From Lachnospiraceae bacterium (GTDB lineage Bacteria > Bacillota > Clostridia > Lachnospirales > Lachnospiraceae): a DNA stretch of 64,000 nt. A model generated the notes under the pieces. That model saw nothing but the letters and a program-made list of their open reading frames with translations, was not told the origin of the DNA and ran no database searches. The stretch's first letter is position 1, and each line of letters opens with the position of its first letter. The DNA is taken from contig JAFRUR010000036.1 of the NCBI GenBank assembly GCA_017438775.1, positions 1 through 64,000 of the forward strand. The letters are read 5' to 3'. The translations under genes and the position numbers were made by a program. Shown here in pieces: positions 26,528-33,439 of this stretch.

Positions 26528-26617
26528 GAAAAAAGCGCCCGCCCCCGGAGGGACGAAAAGCGCCCGCATTCACCTTTCGGTCTTTCTAATTCTATTGAAA
26601 AGCGGCCCGGATGTCAA
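26528..26617 (-). promoter_or_regulatory. proS promoter and terminator-like leader hairpin
   Basis: On the minus strand TTGACA (26617-26612) and TAGAAT (26594-26589) are 17 bases apart, a near-perfect promoter. The roughly 55-base leader then contains a hairpin built from GCGC, CGTCCC, a TCCG loop, GGGGCG and GCGC, followed by six T just before the coding region. This looks like an intrinsic terminator in the 5' leader, so attenuation is possible. The leader is too short for a complete T-box. Confidence 0.6.
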
Positions 26618-26638
26618 CCACAAACCGGCCGCAAAAGC

Positions 26639-26668
26639 AAAAACCCCAGTGGGGATACCACTGGGGGA
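26639..26668 (-). terminator. Terminator after the 40-residue peptide gene
   Basis: CCCCAGTGG (26644-26652) pairs perfectly with CCACTGGGG (26658-26666) and is followed on the minus strand by TTTTT. It ends the short transcript that carries only the peptide gene at 26762-26884. Confidence 0.8.
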
Positions 26669-26761
26669 TTTTGCACTTCTCTGGCAGCCGCAGGGCGCAA
26701 TGACAGCGTAACTCAACAGAGCCGCAATAACGCTGCAGCTACCGCGTTCGTACGCTGAGAA

Positions 26762-26884
26762 TCAGTCGCGCTCTTCTCTGCCGCACTCGTTCTCGTCTTT
26801 GATCGGGCAGTCGGACGTCACGATGATGTTGCTGTTCATGAACTCAACAACCTCGACAGCCGCTTCCTTGTACTCACGCTTCAT
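26762..26884 (-). CDS. Short peptide, candidate RiPP precursor paralogue
   Basis: A 40-residue peptide starts MKREYKEAAVEVVEF, has SDCPIKDENECG near its middle with two cysteines, and ends in a charged tail. A strong RBS (AGGAGGGG, seven bases before the ATG), a consensus promoter upstream and a perfect terminator downstream show it is a real single-gene transcript. Its first 22 residues align without gaps to the 31-residue peptide at 32216-32311: M1, K2, Y5, A8, V10, V12, F15, I20 and V22 are identical. No function is known. It resembles short Clostridia peptides of the MK-x-x-Y-x-P/A-x-x-x-V type. I infer a precursor or signal role. Confidence 0.75.
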   Translation of the reverse strand: MKREYKEAAVEVVEFMNSNIIVTSDCPIKDENECGREERD

Positions 26885-26955
26885 AGTGCATCCCCTCCTG
26901 TTTCACGTTATCGTCAGGGCATAGATACCCCGAGATGTCATATCAATTCCTTTGT

Positions 26956-26984
26956 AGTGTACAACGCGCAGGAACATATGTCAA
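26956..26984 (-). promoter_or_regulatory. Promoter of the 40-residue peptide gene
   Basis: On the minus strand TTGACA (26984-26979) and TACACT (26961-26956) are separated by exactly 17 bases. Transcription should start about 65 bases before the peptide ATG. A small inverted repeat AACCCG/CGGGTT directly upstream (26982-26999) may isolate it from the protease gene. Confidence 0.75.
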
Positions 26985-27042
26985 CCCGCATTTTCGGGTT
27001 TTTCCTGTGTTTTTCATGACGTTTTGCCATGTCTTGCGGGAA

Positions 27043-27072
27043 CTGCGGGCGGCCCCGGAGGACCGCCCGCAG
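27043..27072 (-). terminator. Hairpin after the subtilase gene
   Basis: CTGCGGGCGG (27043-27052) pairs perfectly with CCGCCCGCAG (27063-27072) around a 10-base loop, 19 bases past the protease stop. The T-run on the minus strand is poor, so it may act as an RNA-stabilising 3' hairpin as much as a terminator. Confidence 0.55.
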
Positions 27073-27090
27073 CGCAGTGCTCAGTGCAGA

Positions 27091-30000
27091 TCAGTGCGCC
27101 GCCTGATAGGCTTCGGCCTTCATGTAGTAGTCGTACATGGCCTTGCACAGGTCCGCGGTGACAGGCTTGGTGTTCGCGTTCGCGATCTTGGAGTAGCAGT
27201 AGGAGAACACGCCGTAGGTCTTGGTGTAGGTCTCCTCGCCGCGGCTCACGGAGAACTCATAGAGTTTGCCGTAATCGTCCGCAGGGATGTCCTTGATCTC
27301 GACGTAGTACTCGTCTCCGGCTTCCACAGGCACCACTTCCTCGCCGTCGATGGTCACGATCAGGTCGTCCAGCGTGTCGGCCTCGAAGTAGAACTTGATG
27401 GAGACCATGTCGCCGAAGACCAGGTTGGAACCGGTGTCCTCGAAGCCCTCGACCGCGCCGGCGATGGTCTTCGCATAATCCTGAAGAAGATCCGCCGTCA
27501 CGTACTCGATCAGGCTGGCATCGGGCTCGACTTCGTCGGCCTTGTACTTCAGGAACTTCTGGACGTACTTGCCATAGTTGTTGGTGGAAGCGGCCAGGGC
27601 AGCGACGGTCTCGTCGGTGCTCTGCATCGCGGTCAGCAGGTAGGCCTCGATGGAGTAGTCGTAACCGCCGGTGATGTCCTCGTTGTAGTAGTCCGCGAAC
27701 GCGACATCCGCGTATCCGCCGTCAAACGGGCGAACCACGTTGATGTTGATGTTCTCGCGCATTTCCTTCGCAGCGGACTTCACGGAGACAACACGCATGG
27801 TCTTGCCTTCCATGCGGGCGGTCGGAAGCTCGGAGATGGCCGTGTAGGTGGTCTCACCCTTGTAGGTGACAGCGACCATGGCCTCGTTGACCACGTTCTC
27901 GTCTTCCACTTCCAGATAGAACTTCGCAGCCAGAGCGCTGTTCAGGACAACGTTCTTGCCGTACAGCTTCACGCCGCCGAAGTCGCCGAAATCAACAACG
28001 ACGTCGGTGTCGTCGGCCACGGTCACGAGGAACTGGCCGTTGGCGTCCACTTCCACAGCCTCTCCGTTCACAGCGGCGCTGTCGACCACATGGGCCGCAT
28101 CGGTCGCGGCGGTGAAGCGGATGACGGAGCCTTCCACGGCAATGCCCGGAAGCTCGATGGGCTCGTAGCTGATGCGCTGGTTGCGTCCGGAACCGGTGAC
28201 CTTCTGCAGTTCAGGCGTCACGGTGCCTTCGCCGTTGACGGTCAGGGTGACGTTGAACAGACGGTTTACGGTCACGACAGCGGTGCCGTCGTAGGCGCCG
28301 GCGTAGTTGACCTTGACGGTGAGCTCACGGCTCTTCTCATCCTCACCCACAGTCAGGACGCCCGCTTCGATCGCGGTAGCATCGGAGGTGGCTCCCTCGA
28401 CGTTCCAGGTCAGTTCCGGATCGTCCATCGGGATGGCAAAGCCGCTGGCGTCGGCAACCTTATAGGTCACGGTGCCGCCGGCCGCCACGGTGGTGCGGGC
28501 AGGGGTCAGGACCAGGTCACCGTTGGGATTCAGGGTGTAGCTGGCTTCCCAGCCGGTAAAGTCGTGCAGCAGCACGGTGTAGTTCTCGACGTCGCCCATG
28601 TCGGTCACTTCGAAGGTGATCGCCTCGACCTCTCCGGCCTCTTCCGGATAGAAGACCTGCTGGTCGAACATGTCGAACTGAGCTCTGCTGCCGGTGCCGA
28701 CCATCTGTCCGACTTCGACGTCAGCCAGGTAGTAGTTGTCGGTGGCCTTGAAGATGAGGAACTTCTTGCCGCTGCGGGTGGTCGCCATATCCACGGGGAT
28801 GTTGCCGTCCTCGTAGCCGACGATCGAAGGAGCGGTGTTGTCGACGGTGTAGTAGGACACGACGCTCTCGGGATCGCCGTTGCCCAGAGACGCGGTCGCG
28901 GTGACCTTGATCACGGTATCCTCAGGCAGAGCGTCCTTCGAATCGGACTTGTCGTTGTAGGTGCCCCAGTCGATCTCGGCGAAGGAGGTGAGGGCATCTC
29001 CGTCGTACAGCTTGGGCAGCTGCTCCGCATACTCGTAGTCGAGATAGACATCGCCGGTCTCGTCATCCTCGATGACGATGCGGAACCAGTCGGCGTTTCT
29101 CTTCAGCGGCAGGGTGATCGCCACGATGCCCATGTGGGCGTCGGTATCCTGCATCAGGTAAGGCGCATACTGCGGTCCGAGGATGTCCACGTACAGGCGA
29201 TAGTAGGAATCGGAAGCGATCATGTTGTACTTGGGATCGATCGGATCCGCGACATCCAGGGCGGGATCGTACATGTTGGCGCCGATGTAAGGCATTTTGC
29301 CGACCAGCTGATAGTAGTCAGCATAGTCCTTCCAGCTCCAGGCACCGCCGTACACATGCTCGGGCCACTCGAGGCTGTCGGCCATCCTGTCCATCAGGCC
29401 GGCGGCTTCCCAGTCGCCGTAGAAGCCCATGAACGGGGCGACCAGATTGACTTCGTTGGTCGTGGTGTTTCCGTTGTACTCGGACTCTTCGCCGTCGGCC
29501 TCAAGGATCAGGAAGCCTTCCACGAACGTGCCGTTCGGGAACTGCTCCAGATACTCGCGGTCCTCGTCGGTGAGCTTGATCTTCACGGAGACGCGCTTGG
29601 TGGCGCCGCCGCCCACGGTCACATGTTCCTCGCCGATGACTTCGGGATGCAGCACGTGAGGCTCCATGGTGATGATGCCTTCCTCAGCGGTATCGGTCTG
29701 GGTGACGACCTTGACGTTGTAACCCAGTTCGAAACCGGACCAGTTGTTGATGGTGGTGGTCAGGGTGTAAATGCCCTTCTTGGCCTCATCCTCGCCCAGC
29801 TCGATCTTCGGGCGGTTGCCGGCAGTATTCGTGCCGGTCAGGAAGGTGTAGGTGCTGACCACGCCGGTCAGGTCGATCAGGCCGGCGCCCTGCTTGCGGG
29901 GCGAATAGTAGGAGACGACCTCGTACTCGGGCTCGCCGTCCTCGCCTTCATTCACGGCGACTTCGTAAGGAACCGGGTAGGCCGTGCTCATCAGGAGGGC

Positions 30001-31941
30001 GTTCACATAGTCCGCCTTCTGAAGCTCGGTGGCATAGTCCTCATACAGCATGTCGACCCACTGGGTCGCGAGGGCGGCTGCGCCGGAGGCGTGAGGGGCC
30101 GCCATGGAGGTACCGCTCATGTCCACATAGGCGTTTCCGGGGACGGAGGAATAGATATGTCCGCCGGGGGCCGTCACTTCGGGCTTGAGCTGCAGATCGG
30201 GGGTCACGCCCCAGCTCGAGAAGTCGCTCATCGTCCAGGCGAGATCGTTCTCGAAGGACGCGCCGCTGCCGAGCTCCGTGACCTGCTGCACTTCCGCGTT
30301 CATCAGGATCTGTGCGTCAGCCTGCTTGATGAAGATCGCGGGAATGGAGCCCTTTTGGATGCTCATGTTGATCGTGCCGGGCTGGTTGTTGTAGATGATC
30401 GCGCCGACAGCGCCCATCTCCTCGGCATTGAGCTGCTTTTCCACGAAAGTGGTGCTGCCGCGGGAGATGACTGCGATCTTGCCTTCCACGTCGATGCCTT
30501 CGTAGTCAGACAGTTCGCCGTAGCCGGGAACGAGGACGTAGTCCAGAGGGCAGGCATCCGCCAGGGAGGCGAACATCTGATCCTCGGTCTCCGCGGTGTC
30601 GGTGTACATGATGGTCTGGCCATCCACCACGAAGTAGTCCGTGATCAGGTTGGTGTTCTCGATGGAGGCGATGGACAGGGAAGACCAGTAGGTGCTGGGG
30701 CTGCCCACCGTGCCGTAGTCCGGGTTCTCCACGTAAGGAACACCGTAGCCGTAAGGGGTGTTGAAGCCGAAGTAGTACTCGTTGCCGGCGGAGATCGAAA
30801 GGACCGTGCCGTTCTGGTACACGCGGTTGTAGACCTGATCGATGGTCTCTTCACCGGTGTAGAGTTCGGACGTGAAGCCGCAGGGGCTGCCCAGAGACAG
30901 GTTGATGACGTCGGGGCGAATCACGGTCACGTCTTCCAGGGCCGCCAGGATCCAGTCATCCTTCGCACCGTTGGAGTTGTCGGAGAAGACCTTGAAGATG
31001 GCCAGCTGGGCCTCAGGGGCAACGCCCGAGAAGGTCACGGCGCCGTCTTCGGAGACGGTCTTGCCGGCCACGGTACCGGCAACATGGTTGCCGTGGTTGG
31101 AGCGGCGGGGGAACACGTCGTTGTCGCCGTCCGCGTAGTCATACACGAACGGGACCTTTTCGCTGACCCAGGTCTCGCCGGTGGCGTTAAGGTTGGTGCC
31201 GTCCACCTGCTCCGTGAGAACCAGGGTGTCACTCTCGGGGGCGTTCGCAAACGCCTCGTGGGTGATGTCCAGACCGGTATCCAGGATGCCGACCAGGGTG
31301 CCCTCACCGGAAAAACCGGCCTGGTTCAGGATGTTGGAGTAGATCATGCCCGTGCTGGTGTACATGTTGGGCTCGTTCTCGCTCACCTCAGGCAGGCTGA
31401 AGGTGCGGGAAACGAACGCATTCTTGACGCCGGGCATATTCTTGATCATGGGGACGACGTCGTAAGGCACGTCCACCGCGAAGCCGTTCATGGCATTCAC
31501 GTAGGTGTACTTCACGACAGCGTTGCGCGCAGAAGCGATGGAAGAAACGTCATTGCCCTTCTTCTCGATGGCCTCCACCACAGCCTTGGAGATGGACTTC
31601 ACGTCATTGGCGACGCTCGTCTGCTCAGCCTTCAGGGTGCGGGCGTACGCGGCCGCTTCCTTCGTGCCGGGCTTTAAGCCCTTTTCGATGACGGAGGGGG
31701 CTTCCAGCTCGACGATGACGGTGACAGTCTCTGCACCCGTCAGGGCGAGAAGGGCATCCTTCTCCTTCTGCTCGGCCGTCTTCGTGGCGGTCGCCGTCAG
31801 GCGCTGCACGGAAACGATCGGGTCAGCATCGAAGTCATGGCTCTTTTCTGCCTTCGCAGGGACGGCGGAGCCCAGGACCATGGAGACGGTCAGGACGAGC
31901 GCCAGAGCCGCGGAAAGCAGGCGGGACTTCGTGTGTTTCAT
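27091..31941 (-). CDS. Giant secreted S8 subtilisin-like protease
   Basis: The 1616-residue protein has a signal peptide ending near AKAE (residues 1-32) and an inhibitor-like propeptide. The catalytic Asp is in GILDTGLDITH (about residue 217), His in NHGNHVAGTVAG (about 284) and Ser in MSGTSMAAPHASG (about 610). The long gap between His and Ser holds a PA-type insert, and Fn3-like and beta-rich repeats follow, as in C5a peptidase and lactocepin. No LPxTG or other wall anchor is visible; the C-terminal 150 residues look helical and beta-rich without repeats. It has its own promoter and AAGGAGG RBS. It lies between two short peptide genes, so peptide processing is a possible role beside nutrition. 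Confidence 0.95.
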   Translation of the reverse strand: MKHTKSRLLSAALALVLTVSMVLGSAVPAKAEKSHDFDADPIVSVQRLTATATKTAEQKEKDALLALTGAETVTVIVELEAPSVIEKGLKPGTKEAAAYARTLKAEQTSVANDVKSISKAVVEAIEKKGNDVSSIASARNAVVKYTYVNAMNGFAVDVPYDVVPMIKNMPGVKNAFVSRTFSLPEVSENEPNMYTSTGMIYSNILNQAGFSGEGTLVGILDTGLDITHEAFANAPESDTLVLTEQVDGTNLNATGETWVSEKVPFVYDYADGDNDVFPRRSNHGNHVAGTVAGKTVSEDGAVTFSGVAPEAQLAIFKVFSDNSNGAKDDWILAALEDVTVIRPDVINLSLGSPCGFTSELYTGEETIDQVYNRVYQNGTVLSISAGNEYYFGFNTPYGYGVPYVENPDYGTVGSPSTYWSSLSIASIENTNLITDYFVVDGQTIMYTDTAETEDQMFASLADACPLDYVLVPGYGELSDYEGIDVEGKIAVISRGSTTFVEKQLNAEEMGAVGAIIYNNQPGTINMSIQKGSIPAIFIKQADAQILMNAEVQQVTELGSGASFENDLAWTMSDFSSWGVTPDLQLKPEVTAPGGHIYSSVPGNAYVDMSGTSMAAPHASGAAALATQWVDMLYEDYATELQKADYVNALLMSTAYPVPYEVAVNEGEDGEPEYEVVSYYSPRKQGAGLIDLTGVVSTYTFLTGTNTAGNRPKIELGEDEAKKGIYTLTTTINNWSGFELGYNVKVVTQTDTAEEGIITMEPHVLHPEVIGEEHVTVGGGATKRVSVKIKLTDEDREYLEQFPNGTFVEGFLILEADGEESEYNGNTTTNEVNLVAPFMGFYGDWEAAGLMDRMADSLEWPEHVYGGAWSWKDYADYYQLVGKMPYIGANMYDPALDVADPIDPKYNMIASDSYYRLYVDILGPQYAPYLMQDTDAHMGIVAITLPLKRNADWFRIVIEDDETGDVYLDYEYAEQLPKLYDGDALTSFAEIDWGTYNDKSDSKDALPEDTVIKVTATASLGNGDPESVVSYYTVDNTAPSIVGYEDGNIPVDMATTRSGKKFLIFKATDNYYLADVEVGQMVGTGSRAQFDMFDQQVFYPEEAGEVEAITFEVTDMGDVENYTVLLHDFTGWEASYTLNPNGDLVLTPARTTVAAGGTVTYKVADASGFAIPMDDPELTWNVEGATSDATAIEAGVLTVGEDEKSRELTVKVNYAGAYDGTAVVTVNRLFNVTLTVNGEGTVTPELQKVTGSGRNQRISYEPIELPGIAVEGSVIRFTAATDAAHVVDSAAVNGEAVEVDANGQFLVTVADDTDVVVDFGDFGGVKLYGKNVVLNSALAAKFYLEVEDENVVNEAMVAVTYKGETTYTAISELPTARMEGKTMRVVSVKSAAKEMRENININVVRPFDGGYADVAFADYYNEDITGGYDYSIEAYLLTAMQSTDETVAALAASTNNYGKYVQKFLKYKADEVEPDASLIEYVTADLLQDYAKTIAGAVEGFEDTGSNLVFGDMVSIKFYFEADTLDDLIVTIDGEEVVPVEAGDEYYVEIKDIPADDYGKLYEFSVSRGEETYTKTYGVFSYCYSKIANANTKPVTADLCKAMYDYYMKAEAYQAAH

Positions 31942-32042
31942 ACGTACTTCCTCCTTTTTCTCTCTATATGAGGGCGCCTCGGAGCAGATATAACCTGCGA
32001 ACGTGCGCCGACATACCTTTTCCGTCCGAAGACGTTTTTTTC

Positions 32043-32070
32043 ATTATAAAACTTGAGACCGAGATTTCAA
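32043..32070 (-). promoter_or_regulatory. Promoter of the subtilase gene
   Basis: On the minus strand TTGAAA (32070-32065) and TATAAT (32048-32043) are separated by 16 bases, giving a leader of about 95 bases before the protease ATG. It is divergent from the peptide operon promoter at 32150. Confidence 0.7.
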
Positions 32071-32082
32071 GTGTTAACCATT

Positions 32083-32099
32083 TCGCAAAGTTATCGCAA
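32083..32099. promoter_or_regulatory. Direct repeat between divergent promoters (possible operator)
   Basis: TCGCAA occurs at 32083-32088 and again at 32094-32099, start to start 11 bases, one helical turn, in an AT-rich stretch between the subtilase promoter and the peptide operon promoter. Such spacing suits a dimeric regulator that could control both sides. This is inference only. Confidence 0.35.
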
Positions 32100-32149
32100 T
32101 ATAATATGGGACCCCCCTAACAGGTTATACCAAAAATATGCGCAAACAT

Positions 32150-32178
32150 TTGACGAACGAAAGCGGAACATATATACT
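32150..32178 (+). promoter_or_regulatory. Promoter of the peptide-radical SAM operon
   Basis: TTGACG (32150-32155) and TATACT (32173-32178) are separated by 17 bases, 38 bases before the 31-residue peptide start. AGGAGG at 32202-32207 is the RBS of that peptide. Confidence 0.75.
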
Positions 32179-32215
32179 ATAGGGAAGTGATCACATCCAT
32201 CAGGAGGCATGCACC

Positions 32216-32311
32216 ATGAAACAGCCCTACGAGACCGCCGAGGTCACCGTTATCGTCTTTGAGGAAGCCGAGATCTCCGTCGTGGATATCTCCATGCCCA
32301 TCGTCCACTGA
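32216..32311 (+). CDS. 31-residue candidate RiPP precursor peptide
   Basis: The peptide begins MKQPYETAEVTVIVF and ends ISMPIVH. It has an ideal RBS, a strong promoter immediately upstream, and is the first gene of an operon with a PqqD-like protein and a radical SAM/SPASM enzyme, the classic set for a ribosomally made, post-translationally modified peptide. The N-terminal 22 residues match the peptide at 26762-26884, which suggests a conserved leader, and the C-terminal Pro-Ile-x-His is repeated at the end of the overlapping reading frame at 32903-33025. The modification and mature product are unknown. Confidence 0.75.
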   Translation: MKQPYETAEVTVIVFEEAEISVVDISMPIVH

Positions 32312-32349
32312 CGCGCGGCCGAACGATTCACAGGCATATGTACACTCCG

Positions 32350-32374
32350 CCGTGCCCTGCGCGGCGGGCCATTC
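32350..32374 (+). terminator. Weak hairpin after the precursor peptide gene
   Basis: CCGCCG and CGGCGG flank a short GC-rich loop and are followed by the T-rich ATTCATTTT. It could reduce read-through so that the peptide is made in excess of the enzymes, a common arrangement in RiPP operons. Confidence 0.4.
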
Positions 32375-32402
32375 ATTTTACGCAGAAAGCGGGTAAACCC
32401 CG

Positions 32403-32939
32403 ATGAAGAAAACCGCACTGGCCGCGGCATCCGTCCTGGCCGGTCTTGTTCTGATCGGAGCCATTGTGCTGATTCTGCTGCCCCGCGGTTCAGACGTCCC
32501 GGAAACGACCACCCTCATGGCGGCGGAGAATGTGACGGCACCCTCCCCGGAGCGGACGCAGCCGCAGTCCCGGCCCGCACCGGAACAGACGCAGCCGCAG
32601 TCCCAGCCGGTCCCCGCGCAGACAGACGCCGCGCCGGCAGAAAGCACGCAGCTCGCGCCCGAAGAGACCGGGACCGCAGAGGCTCCGCAGACCGCAGAGG
32701 CGCAGACGCCCCGCAGCACCGGTTCCTATACCATCCGGCCCACGGCCCCCGCGCACACCGCAGGCTATCACGCCGGACGTGAATACATGCACACAAGGGA
32801 GTATGTGTATCCCACGGCGCCCCCTCTTCCCGGTCAGGCAGAGCCCGCCGGAAACTCCGGAGACCCGGAGGAAGGGCCGTTCGAGCCCACCCCGGAGACC
32901 CCATGCCGGGTGCCGGCGCCATCGCCTACGGGGTCCTGA
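32403..32939 (+). CDS. Membrane-anchored Pro/Gln/Thr-rich protein, probably frameshifted
   Basis: The 178-residue frame has one N-terminal hydrophobic segment (about residues 5-27, AAASVLAGLVLIGAIVLIL) and no lipobox. A long low-complexity linker rich in Pro, Gln, Thr and Ala follows, with the near-repeat TQPQSRPAPEQTQPQSQPVPAQT abbreviated as TQPQS-x-P twice. It ends CRVPAPSPTGS in this frame. Adding one C to the C4 run at 32899-32902 would instead join it to the frame at 32903-33025 and end it in LPIFH. The RBS is weak. I recognise no family; it looks like a surface-exposed stalk that could carry a modified C-terminus. Confidence 0.6.
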   Translation: MKKTALAAASVLAGLVLIGAIVLILLPRGSDVPETTTLMAAENVTAPSPERTQPQSRPAPEQTQPQSQPVPAQTDAAPAESTQLAPEETGTAEAPQTAEAQTPRSTGSYTIRPTAPAHTAGYHAGREYMHTREYVYPTAPPLPGQAEPAGNSGDPEEGPFEPTPETPCRVPAPSPTGS

Positions 32940-33025
32940 CGCCCCCGCCCGAGAAATCCGTGAACGGCATCGTTCCGGACGTCCTCCTGGGTGACGACGG
33001 CCTGGCCCTCCCCATCTTCCACTGA
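32903..33025 (+). CDS. Overlapping 40-residue frame ending LPIFH
   Basis: This frame starts with ATG inside the end of the Pro-rich gene and contains VLTPPPEKSV, then DVLLGDDGLALPIFH and a stop. GGAG lies five bases before the ATG, so independent, coupled translation is possible. The alternative is that it is the true C-terminus of the Pro-rich protein, separated by a one-base change. Its last residues copy the pattern of the 31-residue peptide (Met/Leu-Pro-Ile-x-His-stop), which makes chance unlikely. Confidence 0.55.
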   Translation: MPGAGAIAYGVLTPPPEKSVNGIVPDVLLGDDGLALPIFH

Positions 33026-33037
33026 TCATCGCAACGT

Positions 33038-33078
33038 CAAGGCCCTGCCGCACGCCCGCAGACGCGCCGGCCGAGGCC
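33038..33078 (+). terminator. Possible attenuator hairpin before the PqqD-like gene
   Basis: AAGGCC near 33039 can pair with GGCCTT near 33069, enclosing a GC-rich interior, followed by TTTTCCTTTTTC. The stem is short and the loop long, so read-through is likely; it may set the ratio of peptide to enzyme. Confidence 0.35.
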
Positions 33079-33121
33079 TTTTCCTTTTTCACAGTGCCGC
33101 AGACGCAAGAGGTACCGCATC

Positions 33122-33388
33122 ATGAAGCTCAAAAGCAACGTCATCATTCAGCCCCTGGCCGGAGAGACCATGCTGGTCGTCGCCGCCACCACCCCGGACG
33201 ACTTTCACGGCATCGTGAAGTTCAACGACACCGCAGCCGACATCGCCTCCGCCATGAGGGAAGATGTCACGGAAGATCAGATCCTGACCCTTCTGCAGGA
33301 GAAATACGAAGGTCCCGAAGAAGCCATGCGCGCGGACATCCGCAAGGTGGCGGACCGTCTTCGCCGGATCGGCGTTCTGGAAGGCTGA
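33122..33388 (+). CDS. PqqD-like RiPP recognition protein
   Basis: The 88-residue protein has the PqqD pattern: a short beta N-terminus, the segment IVKFNDTAADIASAM around residues 38-52, then two helices (EDQILTLLQEKYEG and IRKVADRLRRIGVLEG). PqqD-fold proteins bind the leader of a precursor peptide and present it to a radical SAM enzyme. AAGAGGT is a suitable RBS. Its place directly before the SPASM protein and after the peptide gene supports leader recognition here. Confidence 0.85.
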   Translation: MKLKSNVIIQPLAGETMLVVAATTPDDFHGIVKFNDTAADIASAMREDVTEDQILTLLQEKYEGPEEAMRADIRKVADRLRRIGVLEG

Positions 33389-33439
33389 CAGCTCCCGCAC
33401 CCGCACAGCATCCCGCGTTTTCACGCACAGGTGGACCGT

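Noticed and set aside
26528-26640. T-box riboswitch before proS
   Set aside because: The leader is about 55 bases after the promoter, too short for stem I, and the T-box sequence with its GGTACC-type core is absent. Only a terminator-like hairpin is supported.
23831-26758. A 975-codon plus-strand frame opposite ddl and proS
   Set aside because: It is a shadow frame crossing several well-supported minus-strand genes, with no RBS or recognisable domain.
26935-31677. A 1580-codon open frame on the plus strand opposite the subtilase
   Set aside because: It is the antisense shadow of a GC-rich gene: the composition is His/Val/Gly/Asp-rich, there is no RBS and no domain, while the minus frame has all protease motifs.
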